Assembly (NCBI GenBank): GCA_002480495.1
Contig: DLCG01000006.1
Location: forward strand, 1-42,178
DNA: 42,178 bases
Direction: 5' to 3'
From: Rhodobiaceae bacterium UBA7804
GTDB lineage: Bacteria > Pseudomonadota > Alphaproteobacteria > Parvibaculales > Parvibaculaceae
Under the pieces are notes generated by a model that worked only from the letters and a program-made list of their open reading frames with translations, made no database searches and was not told the origin of the DNA. Position numbers and translations under genes: made by a program. Below, piece by piece: positions 22,887 to 30,808 of this stretch (within the stretch, counting starts at the first letter, position 1; each line of letters begins with the position of its first letter).

Positions 22887-23699
22887 TCAGAGCCGCCAGC
22901 CGGAATGGAGCGCCGCAACGCCGCCTGTCAGATTGCGATAGCTCACATTGCCGAAGCCCGCCTCCGCGATCATGCGCTTGAACTTTTCCTGATCCGGAAA
23001 GCGGCGAATGCTCTCGACGAGATACTGGTAGGGAGCGCCGTCTCCCGTCACCCATTTCCCCATCATCGGAATCGCCGAGAACGAATACTTGTCATAGACC
23101 TCGTCGATGAGCGGCACGGCGACATGGCTGAATTCGAGGCAGAGAAAGCGTCCGCCCGGCTTCAGCACGCGGTAGGCATCCTTCAGCGCCTGCTCGATAT
23201 GCGTCACGTTCCTGATGCCGAAGGCGATCGTGTAGGCATCGAAGGAGCGGTCGGGAAAGGGAAGGTTCTCCGCATCGCCGCAGGCGAATTCGACGCGCCC
23301 CTCGAAGGCTTTCGCCTCCGCGCGCGTCTTGCCGACGCCCAGCATGTGCCGGTTGATGTCGCAGACCGTCACCTGCGCGCCCGCCCCGGCGCGTTCGAGA
23401 AAGCGGAAGGCGATGTCGCCCGTGCCGCCCGCCACATCGATCAGGTGGAAGGGCCGGGGCGATCGTGGCGGATTGAGCCAGTCTATCATCGCCTGCTTCC
23501 AGGCGCGGTGAAGACCGCCCGACATGAGGTCGTTCATCAGGTCGTAGCGGCTCGCCACCTGCTCGAACACGTCATGGACGAGCCCGGCCTTCTCGCTCTC
23601 CCTGACGGTGCGGAAGCCGAAATGCGTCTCGCCGCTCGCGCTCTCCGCGCCTCCGGCGGCCCCTGTCTTTTTCGCATCTGCGTTCATGCGGCGGACCAT
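22887..23699 (-). CDS. ubiE: Demethylmenaquinone/2-methoxy-benzoquinol C-methyltransferase
   Basis: SAM-dependent C-methyltransferase of ubiquinone (and menaquinone) synthesis. 270 residues. FGFRTVRESEKAGLVHDVFEQVASRYDLMNDLMSGGLHR is the family N-terminus; the SAM site is LIDVAGGTGDIAFRFL, the UbiE signatures are YDLMND and RVLKPGGRFLCLEFS, and the C-terminus is NLTGGVAALHSGWRL. Met5 at 23687 is an alternative start; neither has a clear ribosome-binding site. ubiE-ubiB is a standard pair. Divergent from mutM across a nested inverted repeat. Confidence 0.95.
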   Translation of the reverse strand: MVRRMNADAKKTGAAGGAESASGETHFGFRTVRESEKAGLVHDVFEQVASRYDLMNDLMSGGLHRAWKQAMIDWLNPPRSPRPFHLIDVAGGTGDIAFRFLERAGAGAQVTVCDINRHMLGVGKTRAEAKAFEGRVEFACGDAENLPFPDRSFDAYTIAFGIRNVTHIEQALKDAYRVLKPGGRFLCLEFSHVAVPLIDEVYDKYSFSAIPMMGKWVTGDGAPYQYLVESIRRFPDQEKFKRMIAEAGFGNVSYRNLTGGVAALHSGWRL

Positions 23700-23702
23700 A
23701 AA

Positions 23703-23746
23703 CCGTTTTACGGGCAGGCGGAACTGCCTGCCGCGGAAGGAAACGG
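23703..23746 (+). promoter_or_regulatory. Nested inverted repeat between ubiE and mutM
   Basis: Outer arms CCGTTT (23703-23708) and AAACGG (23741-23746) enclose inner arms GGCAGGC (23713-23719) and GCCTGCC (23726-23732) with a 6-base loop. It begins just upstream of the ubiE start and about 95 bases before mutM. It may be an operator or a 5' hairpin of the ubiE or mutM transcript. Confidence 0.45.
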
Positions 23747-23841
23747 CTGGAAAGGAAAGTGGTTCAGGCCACCCGGATTGGATCGTGGCGCGCAGCCGCG
23801 AGGGGCGCTAGTTTCATGCCCTGCCGAGGAATCGAGACAAA

Positions 23842-24726
23842 ATGCCCGAACTGCCAGAAGTCGAAACCGTCCGCCGCGGCCTTGCGCCCGCGCTTGAAGG
23901 GCGGCGGATCGCGCATGTGACACAGCGCCGCCCCGATCTGCGCTTTCCGCTGCCCGAACGCTTCGCCGAGCGTCTTACGGGCCGCCGCATCTCCCGCCTC
24001 GACCGCCGCGCCAAATATATTCTCGTCCATATGGAACCGGCGCCGCCCGCGAGCGAGGAGGAAGTCCTCATCATGCATCTCGGCATGTCGGGCCGCTTCA
24101 CGATCCACGGGCCCGAGGGCGCGCGCAGTCCCGGCCTCTTTCATCACGGCATGCCCGGCGCCGAGCGTCACGACCATATCGTCTTCGACATGGAGGACGG
24201 CACGCGCATCGTCTATGCCGATCACCGCCGCTTCGGCTTCATGGATCTCGTGCCAGGCGCCGGGCTTGAAGCGAGCCCGCATCTCGCCGCGCTCGGGCCG
24301 GAACCGCTCGGCAACGGCTTTTCCGCCGTCATTCTCGCCGAGCGCCTCAAGGGCCGCCGCACGCCCATCAAGGCCGCACTGCTCGATCAGCGCACCGTGG
24401 CGGGTCTCGGCAATATCTATGTCTGCGAGGCGCTCTGGCGGGCGGGCATCTCGCCTAACAGAAGCGCGGCTTCCGTAGCGGGACCGGTCAGAAGCGAGCG
24501 CCTCGCCGCCGCCATCCGCTCCGTTCTCACGGATGCGATCGCCGCGGGCGGCTCGACACTTCGCGACTACGCCCATACCGATGGCGAACTCGGCTATTTC
24601 CAGCACGCCTTCTCCGTCTATGACAGGGAAGGCCAAGCCTGTTCAAAGCCGGGCTGCGGCGGTACCGTGAAGCGCATCGTGCAGTCGGGGCGCTCGACTT
24701 TCTTTTGCCCCCAATGCCAGCGCTAG
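23842..24726 (+). CDS. mutM: Formamidopyrimidine-DNA glycosylase
   Basis: Base-excision repair enzyme removing 8-oxoguanine and formamidopyrimidines, with AP lyase activity. 294 residues. After the initiator Met, Pro2 and Glu3 (MPELPEVETVRRGL) are the catalytic residues. RRAKYILVHM contains the conserved Lys, VAGLGNIYVCEALW the H2TH region, and the zinc finger is CSKPGC...FFCPQCQR at the C-terminus. Complete and intact. The following gene starts eight bases after its stop, so the two are cotranscribed. Confidence 0.97.
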   Translation: MPELPEVETVRRGLAPALEGRRIAHVTQRRPDLRFPLPERFAERLTGRRISRLDRRAKYILVHMEPAPPASEEEVLIMHLGMSGRFTIHGPEGARSPGLFHHGMPGAERHDHIVFDMEDGTRIVYADHRRFGFMDLVPGAGLEASPHLAALGPEPLGNGFSAVILAERLKGRRTPIKAALLDQRTVAGLGNIYVCEALWRAGISPNRSAASVAGPVRSERLAAAIRSVLTDAIAAGGSTLRDYAHTDGELGYFQHAFSVYDREGQACSKPGCGGTVKRIVQSGRSTFFCPQCQR

Positions 24727-24734
24727 CGAGGAAG

Positions 24735-25154
24735 ATGATGACGGGCAGCAGGGAAACGATCCGCCACCTGGTAGCGATCCGGGGCTTCGCCTTCGCGATT
24801 GGCCTGGCGCTTCTTTTCGCGCCTCATGGCGCGCGCGCGGCCGACACCTATCTCGATGCGGTCGAGGACATGCCGTTGATGGAAGGTCTCGCCGAAACGG
24901 GCGATGGCGGAATCGTCTTCGACAAGCCCTCCGGCCGCATCGTCAGGAGCGTCGCCGAGGGCGATGTCGCGCCTTCCGCCGTGCGCGCCTTCTACATCGA
25001 AACGCTGCCCCAGCTCGGCTGGACGCGCGCCGAACAATACGAGCTCATTGCCGGGTTGCTCATCTTCCGCCGCGAGGGCGAGCAGCTCGAAATCCAGATC
25101 GTCCCCGTTTCGGACAGTCACACCGAAGTCCGCTTTTCCATCGAACCCCTGTAG
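24735..25154 (+). CDS. Conserved secreted protein of unknown function
   Basis: 139 residues. A signal peptide (IRGFAFAIGLALLFAPHGARAAD, cut after ARA) directs it to the periplasm. The mature part has DTYLDAVEDMPLMEGLAE, FDKPSGRIVRS, VRAFYIETLPQLGWTR and a strand-rich end (LEIQIVPV...TEVRFSIEPL), without Cys or an enzyme motif. I do not recognise a named domain. The ATG at 24735 has GAGGAAG just upstream; ATG 24738 is next to it. Cotranscribed with mutM and lying 73 bases before the enoyl-CoA hydratase. Confidence 0.72.
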   Translation: MMTGSRETIRHLVAIRGFAFAIGLALLFAPHGARAADTYLDAVEDMPLMEGLAETGDGGIVFDKPSGRIVRSVAEGDVAPSAVRAFYIETLPQLGWTRAEQYELIAGLLIFRREGEQLEIQIVPVSDSHTEVRFSIEPL

Positions 25155-25227
25155 CGCCTGAATGCGCGGGGCCTTTTCGGCTCGCGCGGCGCTCGAAGAA
25201 ACGACAAGCCTGCAAGAGGAGAAACGC

Positions 25228-26004
25228 ATGGCCTACCAGAACATTCTGGTCGAGAAGAAAGGTGCCGTCGGCATCGTGACGTTGAACCGTCCGGATGCGC
25301 TCAACGCGCTCAACAAGGCGCTGATGGACGAGATGACCGCCGCGCTGGACGATTATGAGGCCGACGATGAAGTCCACTGCATCGTCATCACCGGCTCCGC
25401 CAAGGCCTTCGCCGCCGGCGCCGACATCAAGGAGATGCAGCCCAAGTCCTATATGGACGTCTACAAGGAAGACTTCATCACCGCGAACTGGGAGCGTCCC
25501 ACGCGCTGCCGAAAGCCGGTCATCGCCGCTGTCGCGGGTTATGCGCTTGGCGGCGGCTGCGAACTCGCCATGATGTGCGACTTCATCATAGCCGCCGACA
25601 CGGCGAAGTTCGGCCAGCCCGAGATCAAGCTCGGCGTCATGCCGGGCGCGGGCGGCACGCAGCGCCTCACGCGCTTCGTCGGCAAGTCGAAGGCGATGGA
25701 AATGTGCCTCACCGGCCGCATGATGGATGCCGAGGAGGCCGAGCGTTCGGGTCTCGTCAGCCGTGTCGTTCCCGCCGACAATCTCATGGAAGAGGTTCTG
25801 AAGACCGCCCAGACGATTGCCGAGATGTCGCTTCCGATCGCCATGATGACCAAGGAGAGCGTCAACCGCTCCTATGAAACGACCCTTTCGGAAGGCGTGC
25901 GCTTCGAACGCCGCCTCTTCCACTCCATGTTCGCCACCGAGGACCAGACGGAGGGCATGGCCGCTTTCGTCGAGAAACGGAAGCCCCAGTTCCGCAATCG
26001 TTAA
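25228..26004 (+). CDS. Enoyl-CoA hydratase (crotonase)
   Basis: Hydrates trans-2-enoyl-CoA to 3-hydroxyacyl-CoA in beta-oxidation. 258 residues. Oxyanion-hole segments are AFAAGADIKEM and ALGGGCELAMMCD; the two catalytic glutamates are in GGGCEL and FGQPEIKLG, followed by PGAGGTQRLTR. The C-terminal helix region KRKPQFRNR is typical of short-chain ECHS1-like hydratases. GAGGAG lies six bases before the ATG; the open frame upstream is not part of the family. A strong terminator follows at 26017. Confidence 0.95.
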   Translation: MAYQNILVEKKGAVGIVTLNRPDALNALNKALMDEMTAALDDYEADDEVHCIVITGSAKAFAAGADIKEMQPKSYMDVYKEDFITANWERPTRCRKPVIAAVAGYALGGGCELAMMCDFIIAADTAKFGQPEIKLGVMPGAGGTQRLTRFVGKSKAMEMCLTGRMMDAEEAERSGLVSRVVPADNLMEEVLKTAQTIAEMSLPIAMMTKESVNRSYETTLSEGVRFERRLFHSMFATEDQTEGMAAFVEKRKPQFRNR

Positions 26005-26016
26005 GAAAACCCCGCA

Positions 26017-26050
26017 AAAAGGCCCTTTTGTCGCCTGTTGAGGGCCTTTT
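26017..26050 (+). terminator. Rho-independent terminator after enoyl-CoA hydratase
   Basis: AAAAGGCCC (26017-26025) pairs perfectly with GGGCCTTTT (26042-26050) around a 16-base loop. The T-run forms the 3' side of the stem. It lies 12 bases after the hydratase stop and just before the rpsT promoter. Confidence 0.85.
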
Positions 26051-26057
26051 CCGCTGG

Positions 26058-26086
26058 TTGACGAAAGCCGGAGGGGCGCGTATAAA
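26058..26086 (+). promoter_or_regulatory. Strong sigma70-type promoter of rpsT
   Basis: TTGACG (26058-26063), exactly 17 bases, TATAAA (26081-26086): one of the best consensus matches in the window. It predicts a leader of about 110 bases before rpsT, consistent with high expression. Confidence 0.85.
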
Positions 26087-26203
26087 CCGCGGCTTCAAGG
26101 GGACGGCGGGCGCGAAGAGCGCCTGCCGCCTTTTTCTAATAGAGATTTCCGCGGGCCGTTTCGAAACAACCGGTGACCGCGTCGAACGTAAGGTCCGAGA
26201 GCG

Positions 26204-26467
26204 ATGGCGAATACGAAGTCCGCAAAGAAGGCGATCCGCAAGATCGCGGCGAAGACGGCAGTCAACCGCGACCGCCGCAGCCGCATGCGCAGCTTCGTCC
26301 GCAAGGTCGAGGAAGCGATCGCGAGCGGCAACAAGTCGGAGGCGGAAGCAGCGCTGCGCGCGGCCCAGCCCGAGATCATGCGTGCCGCGCAGAAGGGCGT
26401 GATCCACAAGAACACCGCCTCGCGCAAGGTGTCGCGTTTCGCGCAGCGCGTGAAAGCCCTTGCCTGA
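26204..26467 (+). CDS. rpsT: 30S ribosomal protein S20
   Basis: Primary 16S rRNA-binding protein of the 30S bottom. 87 residues, the usual length, 30 percent Lys plus Arg. ANTKSAKKAIRKIAAKTAVNRDRRSRMRSFVRKVEEAI at the N-terminus and QKGVIHKNTASRKVSRFAQRV at the C-terminus are diagnostic. It has its own promoter (26058) and terminator (26530). Position upstream of dnaA is a common alphaproteobacterial arrangement. Confidence 0.98.
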   Translation: MANTKSAKKAIRKIAAKTAVNRDRRSRMRSFVRKVEEAIASGNKSEAEAALRAAQPEIMRAAQKGVIHKNTASRKVSRFAQRVKALA

Positions 26468-26529
26468 CAGGCATTTCTCGCTTCTGCCCGATAAGTGAAC
26501 ATCGGGTGTGAGCGAGATCGAGAAAACGG

Positions 26530-26562
26530 AAAGCCCGCGTTTCGATAGCGCGGGCTTTTTGT
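26530..26562 (+). terminator. Rho-independent terminator of rpsT
   Basis: AAAGCCCGCG (26530-26539) and CGCGGGCTTT (26549-26558) form a perfect ten-pair stem with a 9-base loop, followed by TT then GTT. It isolates rpsT from the dnaA region. Confidence 0.9.
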
Positions 26563-26709
26563 TGCGTGCGTGACGGTTGCATTCTGTCTTCGCGTTGCAA
26601 ACGCGATCGGCATGCATCGCGAAGCTGAAAATGGAAAGCGCTTTTGCGTGATGCACTTGCGCGTCGGCGTGTATGTTTGCGTTGCAATCGGCACAGCATG
26701 TTGCGTGCG
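26561..26709 (+). repeat. TTGC-rich direct and inverted repeats between rpsT and the dnaA locus
   Basis: No gene is visible in 26563-27013. GTTGCGTGCG occurs at 26561-26570 and 26700-26709; GCGTTGCAA at 26592-26600 and 26679-26687. CGCGTTGCAAACGCG (26591-26605) is palindromic and CTTCGCG/CGCGAAG (26589-26595, 26618-26624) surrounds it. TTGC appears eight times in about 145 bases. The layout is iteron-like and lies 1 kb before dnaA, so origin or regulatory function is possible, but clear DnaA boxes were not found. Confidence 0.5.
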
Positions 26710-26811
26710 CGCAGTGCGACACACCGGATAAAAAATTGTCACGAAGGTGATTCTTCCGCTTGCCTAGGCCAGCCCCTGCCGGTATGTTTAACAACCTCAG
26801 CGGTGGCGCTG

Positions 26812-26853
26812 AATACTGTGTTTTTCGAGTAAAATTTGAACGAATACAGTATT
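26812..26853 (+). promoter_or_regulatory. Paired AATAC-N-GTATT operator-like sites
   Basis: AATACAGTATT (26843-26853) is a perfect odd palindrome; AATACTGTGTT (26812-26822) is the same with one mismatch. They are 31 bases apart, about three helical turns, so a regulator could bind both on one face. The sequence around them is AT-rich, and the rhodanese gene starts 160 bases on. A GCCGGGC/GCCCGGC hairpin (26956-26975) lies in between. Confidence 0.5.
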
Positions 26854-27013
26854 TATCTCCGCTGCTCGAAGAAAAAACCAAGTATCCAGACAGATCGTGA
26901 GTGACGAGCCGGGGTAATTCCGTTATGACCCCCCGTCGGACGGGTGCGTCTGGAGGCCGGGCTGGGGAGCCCGGCGCGGGTAGGGTTCGGGTGGTTCAAG
27001 CGGCGGGACTTTC

Positions 27014-27490
27014 ATGTCGGGGAAATCGGAAAGCGATCTGATGCCGGCGATCCAGGGCGATCGCCCGGATGATTATGCGGGCGACGTCTCGCCGGAAGAG
27101 GCTTGGCGGGTTCTCTCCGCCCGTCCCGATGCGGTTCTGGTCGATGTCCGCACGCGCGCGGAATGGTCCTTTGTCGGCCTGCCGGATCTTTCCGGCGCAG
27201 GCAAGGAGCCGGTCCTGATGGAGTGGCAGCAATTCCCGACCATGGCGCAGAATGCGGGCTTCATGGCCGATCTTGCGGCGGCTCTCGGTCCGTCGCGGCG
27301 CGAGGCGCCGGTCTTCTTCCTGTGCCGCTCGGGCGCGCGCAGCAAGGCGGCGGCGATCGCGATGTCGAAATCGGGTTTCTCGAACTGCTTCAATGTGGCG
27401 GGCGGTTTCGAGGGGGATCTGGATGCGGAGCGCCATCGCGGCGGCCGCAATGGCTGGAAAGCGGCGGACCTTCCCTGGGTCCAGAGCTGA
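27014..27490 (+). CDS. Rhodanese-domain sulfurtransferase
   Basis: 158 residues, single rhodanese domain, cytoplasmic. The domain starts at DVSPEEAWRVLSARPDAVLVDVRTRAEW; the active loop is LCRSGARSKAAA with the persulfide-forming Cys104; NVAGGFEGDLD is the usual C-terminal motif. It transfers sulfane sulfur to an acceptor such as cyanide or a protein thiol; the physiological acceptor is unknown. ATG at 27014 preceded by a GC-rich leader. It stands alone between rpsT and dnaA. A perfect 8-bp hairpin, GACGGGAA/TTCCCGTC (27532-27555), follows 41 bases after the stop and may end the transcript, though no U-run follows. Confidence 0.88.
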   Translation: MSGKSESDLMPAIQGDRPDDYAGDVSPEEAWRVLSARPDAVLVDVRTRAEWSFVGLPDLSGAGKEPVLMEWQQFPTMAQNAGFMADLAAALGPSRREAPVFFLCRSGARSKAAAIAMSKSGFSNCFNVAGGFEGDLDAERHRGGRNGWKAADLPWVQS

Positions 27491-27716
27491 AGGCGGGTTA
27501 AGTCGGGCGCGGGGCGCTCAGCGGCGAGGCGGACGGGAAGGGCACGGTTCCCGTCATCTATGGGCTGAATCCGGTGCTTTTCGGGGCCGGAGTAATAAGA
27601 GGCATGACGTTTTGGACGAGGAAACCATGGTGCCATCCCCTGCAGAGCGGCGCAGGCAGGGCGTCTCCGAGATGCCGTCCTTTTCCAGGGCCGAGCGGAA
27701 CGAGAGGGAGGTGGAA

Positions 27717-29159
27717 ATGTCGTCCATGACCGTTGCCGATCAGTGGCGGCGTGTGCGCTCCCGCCTTCAGGCGGAGCTGGGCGAGGCGACTTTCAACAGC
27801 TGGTTCAAGCAGATCGATCTCGTCGGCGCCGATGAGGGCCGCGTCACGCTCTGCGTGCCTACGCGCTTCATCCGCAACTGGATCGCTTCGCATTACGCGG
27901 ATCGTCTCGCCGAACTCTGGGCGGATGAGGATGCGAACTATGCGCGTGTCGATATCGCGGTCAGTGCGGAGCCGGTCCAGCCGCGCAAGGCGGGTGCGGA
28001 GGCCGCAGCCCGTGCCGATGCCGCGCCGTCCGGCGAGCCGCGTTCCGCCCAATCCACGGTTCAGTCCGCGCCGCAATCCGTGCCGCAGGGCTTCGAGGAT
28101 GCGGGCGTCGGCGCGCCGCTCGATCCGCGTTTCACGTTTGACGCCTTCGTTGTCGGCAAGTCGAACGAACTCGCCCATGCCGCCGCGCGCCGCGTGGCCG
28201 AGGCGACGGATGTCACCTTCAATCCGCTCTTCCTCTATGGCGGTGTCGGCCTTGGCAAGACGCATCTCATGCATGCCATCGCCTGGGAGATCCGCAAGCG
28301 CCATCCCGAGCGGAAAGTGCTTTATCTCTCGGCCGAAAAGTTCATGTATCAATTCGTCCGTGCACTGCGTTTCAAGGACACGATGGCCTTCAAGCAGCAG
28401 TTCCGCTCGGTCGACGTGCTGATGATCGACGACGTGCAGTTCATCTCCGGCAAGGACTCGACGCAGGAAGAGTTCTTCCACACCTTCAATGCGCTGATCG
28501 ATCACAACCGTCAGGTCATCATCTCGGCCGACCGTTCGCCCTCCGATCTTGATGGCATCGAGGAGCGCATCCGCTCGCGTCTCGGCTGGGGCCTTGCCGC
28601 CGACATTCATCCGACGGACTACGAACTGCGCCTCGGCATTCTTCAGGCGAAGGCCGACGAGATGATGCAGCGAAACGGTCCCGTCGCGATCCCCGGCGGC
28701 GTTCTCGAATTCCTGGCGCATCGTATCGTCTCGAACGTGCGCGAACTCGAAGGCGCGCTGAAGCGCGTCGTCGCCTATGCCTCGCTGGTCGGCCGCCCGA
28801 TCACCACCGAGATGACGCAGGAAGTGCTGCGCGATCTCCTGCGCTCGAACGACCGCAAGATCACCATCGAGGAAATCCAGCGCCGCGTCGCCGAATACTA
28901 CAACGTGCGCCTCGCCGACATGCTGTCGGCCCGCCGCGCCCGCGCCGTGGCTCGTCCGCGTCAGGTCGCCATGTATCTCTCGAAGCAGCTCACCACGCGC
29001 TCGCTGCCCGAGATCGGGCGCAAGTTCGGCGGCCGCGACCACACGACGGTGATCCACGCCGTCCGCAAGATCGACGAGCTTTGTCAGGTCGATTCCGGCA
29101 TCGAGGAAGATGTCGATCTGCTCCGCCGGATGCTCGAAGGGGGCCACGGGCCGAACTGA
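27717..29159 (+). CDS. dnaA: Chromosomal replication initiator protein DnaA
   Basis: AAA+ ATPase that melts oriC and loads DnaB. 480 residues. Domain I (RLQAELGEATFNSWFKQIDL), a variable Ala/Gln/Ser-rich linker (about 85-135), the AAA+ core with Walker A GGVGLGKTH near 175 and Walker B VLMIDDVQFI, then domain IV with the DnaA signature around RSLPEIGRKFGGRDHTTVIHAVRKI. The ATG at 27717 has GGGAGG with suitable spacing; in-frame ATGs at 27627 and 27672 would add up to 30 low-complexity residues. Head of dnaA-dnaN-recF-clpP-like-gyrB. No E. coli-type TTATCCACA box was seen nearby. Confidence 0.98.
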   Translation: MSSMTVADQWRRVRSRLQAELGEATFNSWFKQIDLVGADEGRVTLCVPTRFIRNWIASHYADRLAELWADEDANYARVDIAVSAEPVQPRKAGAEAAARADAAPSGEPRSAQSTVQSAPQSVPQGFEDAGVGAPLDPRFTFDAFVVGKSNELAHAAARRVAEATDVTFNPLFLYGGVGLGKTHLMHAIAWEIRKRHPERKVLYLSAEKFMYQFVRALRFKDTMAFKQQFRSVDVLMIDDVQFISGKDSTQEEFFHTFNALIDHNRQVIISADRSPSDLDGIEERIRSRLGWGLAADIHPTDYELRLGILQAKADEMMQRNGPVAIPGGVLEFLAHRIVSNVRELEGALKRVVAYASLVGRPITTEMTQEVLRDLLRSNDRKITIEEIQRRVAEYYNVRLADMLSARRARAVARPRQVAMYLSKQLTTRSLPEIGRKFGGRDHTTVIHAVRKIDELCQVDSGIEEDVDLLRRMLEGGHGPN

Positions 29160-29590
29160 GCCTTCTCTTCGTCCGGCACCCCGCCGGGCGGGCGGCAGGC
29201 CCCGGCAAGAAGCCTTGCGAATCAGGAGGTTAATCCCTCCCGAGGCGGGCCCGGATTCGCCCCCAATCCTGCTGAAAAACGTGCATCGCATTCGCGATCT
29301 GATATACTCGGTTCCGCGAATTCTGCGGAAATCCGGCCTTGGCCGGAACGCGCCCCAAGGAGGCCCGGACGGCCAAGTCCGCCGCCCCGTCCCGGGCGCG
29401 GAGCTCCGGCCCCCCTGTTCGCAGCGGTCCTTGAGAACGGCGCGTCTGAAAAGCCGCGCAATGCTCCCGGACACTCTGGAACTCGGGTTGGCAGGGCAGG
29501 TTTCCGCCATGCGAAAAGGCATCCGCGCGGGGCTCCGTCCCGCCGGGTGGATTGACCAGAGAGCCCAAACGGGGGGACCGAAGAGAGACC
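29160..29590 (+). promoter_or_regulatory. dnaA-dnaN intergenic region: extended -10 promoter and structured leader
   Basis: 431 bases without a gene I can support. An extended -10, TG-A-TATACT (29300-29308), has no good -35 and could drive dnaN. Directly after it come hairpins TTCCGC/GCGGAA (29312-29317, 29325-29330) and TCCGGCC/GGCCGGA (29332-29347). Further GC-rich self-complementary stretches, such as GCCCGG/CCGGGC around 29363-29398, follow. The leader to dnaN would be about 275 bases. Confidence 0.5.
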
Positions 29591-30709
29591 ATGAAGATCA
29601 CGATCGAACGGGGCGCGCTGCTCAAGTCTCTCAACCATGTGCAGTCGGTTGTCGAACGCCGCAACACCATTCCAATTCTCTCCAACGTCCTCATCAAGGC
29701 CGAGGACGGCCAGTTGAGCCTCACCGCCACCGATCTCGACATCGAGGTGGTGGAAGCGATCGACGCGGATGTGGCCCAGCCCGGCGCGACCACGGCCTCC
29801 GCGCACACGCTCTACGACATCGTGAGAAAGCTGCCGGAAGGCGCGCAGGTCGAGCTCTCGACCGGTGCCGATGAAGGCCGCCTCCAGCTCACCGCGGGCC
29901 GCTCGCGCTTCGCGCTGCAGTCGCTCCCGCAGGAAGATTTCCCGGTCATGGCCGCGGGGTCGCTCCCCCATCGCTTCGAGCTCCCCGCCGAAGCCATGCG
30001 CCGCCTGATCGACAAGACGCGCTTCGCGATCTCGACCGAAGAGACCCGCTACTACCTGAACGGCATCTATTTCCACGCCGTCGAGGGCGGCAAGCAGAAG
30101 GCGCTTCGCGCCGTCGCGACCGACGGTCACCGTCTCGCCCAGGTCGATCACGACCTGCCGGAAGGCGCGGCCGGCATGCCCGGCGTCATCGTGCCCCGCA
30201 AGACCGTGCTCGAACTGCAGAAGCTTCTCGAAGGCGATGCGGGCACGCTCTCCGTCGGCGTTTCGGAAACGAAGATCCGCTTCGAGTTCGGCGGCATCGT
30301 CCTCACCTCGAAGCTTATCGACGGCACCTTCCCGGATTATGGCCGCGTGATCCCGAGCGGAAACGACAAGGTGATGGAAGTGGACGGCAAGCGTTTCGCC
30401 GAAGCCGTGGACCGCGTCTCCACCATCTCCACCGAAAAGTCGCGCGCCGTGAAGCTCAACCTCGAAGAAGGCAAGCTCACGCTTTCGGTCACCAATCCGG
30501 ATTCGGGCAGCGCCACGGAAGAACTTTCGGTGTCCTATTCGAGCCCCGCGCTCGAAATCGGTTTCAACGCCCGCTACCTGCTCGACATCACGGGCCAGCT
30601 CGATGGCGCGGAGGCGACCTTCGCCTTCGCCGATTCAGGATCGCCCACGCTTGTCCGCGACAGCGAGGATGCCATGGCGATCTATGTGCTGATGCCGATG
30701 CGGGTTTAA
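29591..30709 (+). CDS. dnaN: DNA polymerase III beta sliding clamp
   Basis: Ring-shaped processivity clamp of the replicative polymerase. 372 residues, three similar domains. Begins MKITIERGALLKSLNHVQSVVERRNTIPILSNVLI; contains the central RAVATDGHRLAQ loop and ends in the canonical YVLMPMRV that shapes the partner-binding pocket. The start has GAAGAGA a few bases upstream; the longer frame from 29552 is not conserved. A long structured leader separates it from dnaA. recF follows by about 100 bases. Confidence 0.98.
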   Translation: MKITIERGALLKSLNHVQSVVERRNTIPILSNVLIKAEDGQLSLTATDLDIEVVEAIDADVAQPGATTASAHTLYDIVRKLPEGAQVELSTGADEGRLQLTAGRSRFALQSLPQEDFPVMAAGSLPHRFELPAEAMRRLIDKTRFAISTEETRYYLNGIYFHAVEGGKQKALRAVATDGHRLAQVDHDLPEGAAGMPGVIVPRKTVLELQKLLEGDAGTLSVGVSETKIRFEFGGIVLTSKLIDGTFPDYGRVIPSGNDKVMEVDGKRFAEAVDRVSTISTEKSRAVKLNLEEGKLTLSVTNPDSGSATEELSVSYSSPALEIGFNARYLLDITGQLDGAEATFAFADSGSPTLVRDSEDAMAIYVLMPMRV

Positions 30710-30808
30710 GCGTTTCCAGGCGGAAGCAGAGGATAGGGAGTGCCTCGAACGGGTGAGTTGCTTGCGGTCGACCGGCAATTCGAAACGCCGGAAGAATGCG
30801 GCGCCGTC

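Noticed and set aside
26563..27013. A definite oriC with DnaA boxes
   Set aside because: The best match to TTATCCACA is TTATCCGGT (minus strand, 26723-26731), only six of nine positions. Repeats and AT-rich stretches are listed as a hypothesis, not as an origin.
27558..29522. Long antisense open frame over dnaA, and a similar one over pnp (3340-5508)
   Set aside because: Same high-GC shadow effect; no family similarity and no ribosome-binding site, whereas dnaA and pnp are certain.
29110..29874. A plus-strand open frame bridging dnaA and dnaN
   Set aside because: It overlaps both genes out of frame and translates to Arg/Pro/Gly-rich sequence with no domain; the region looks like a leader.
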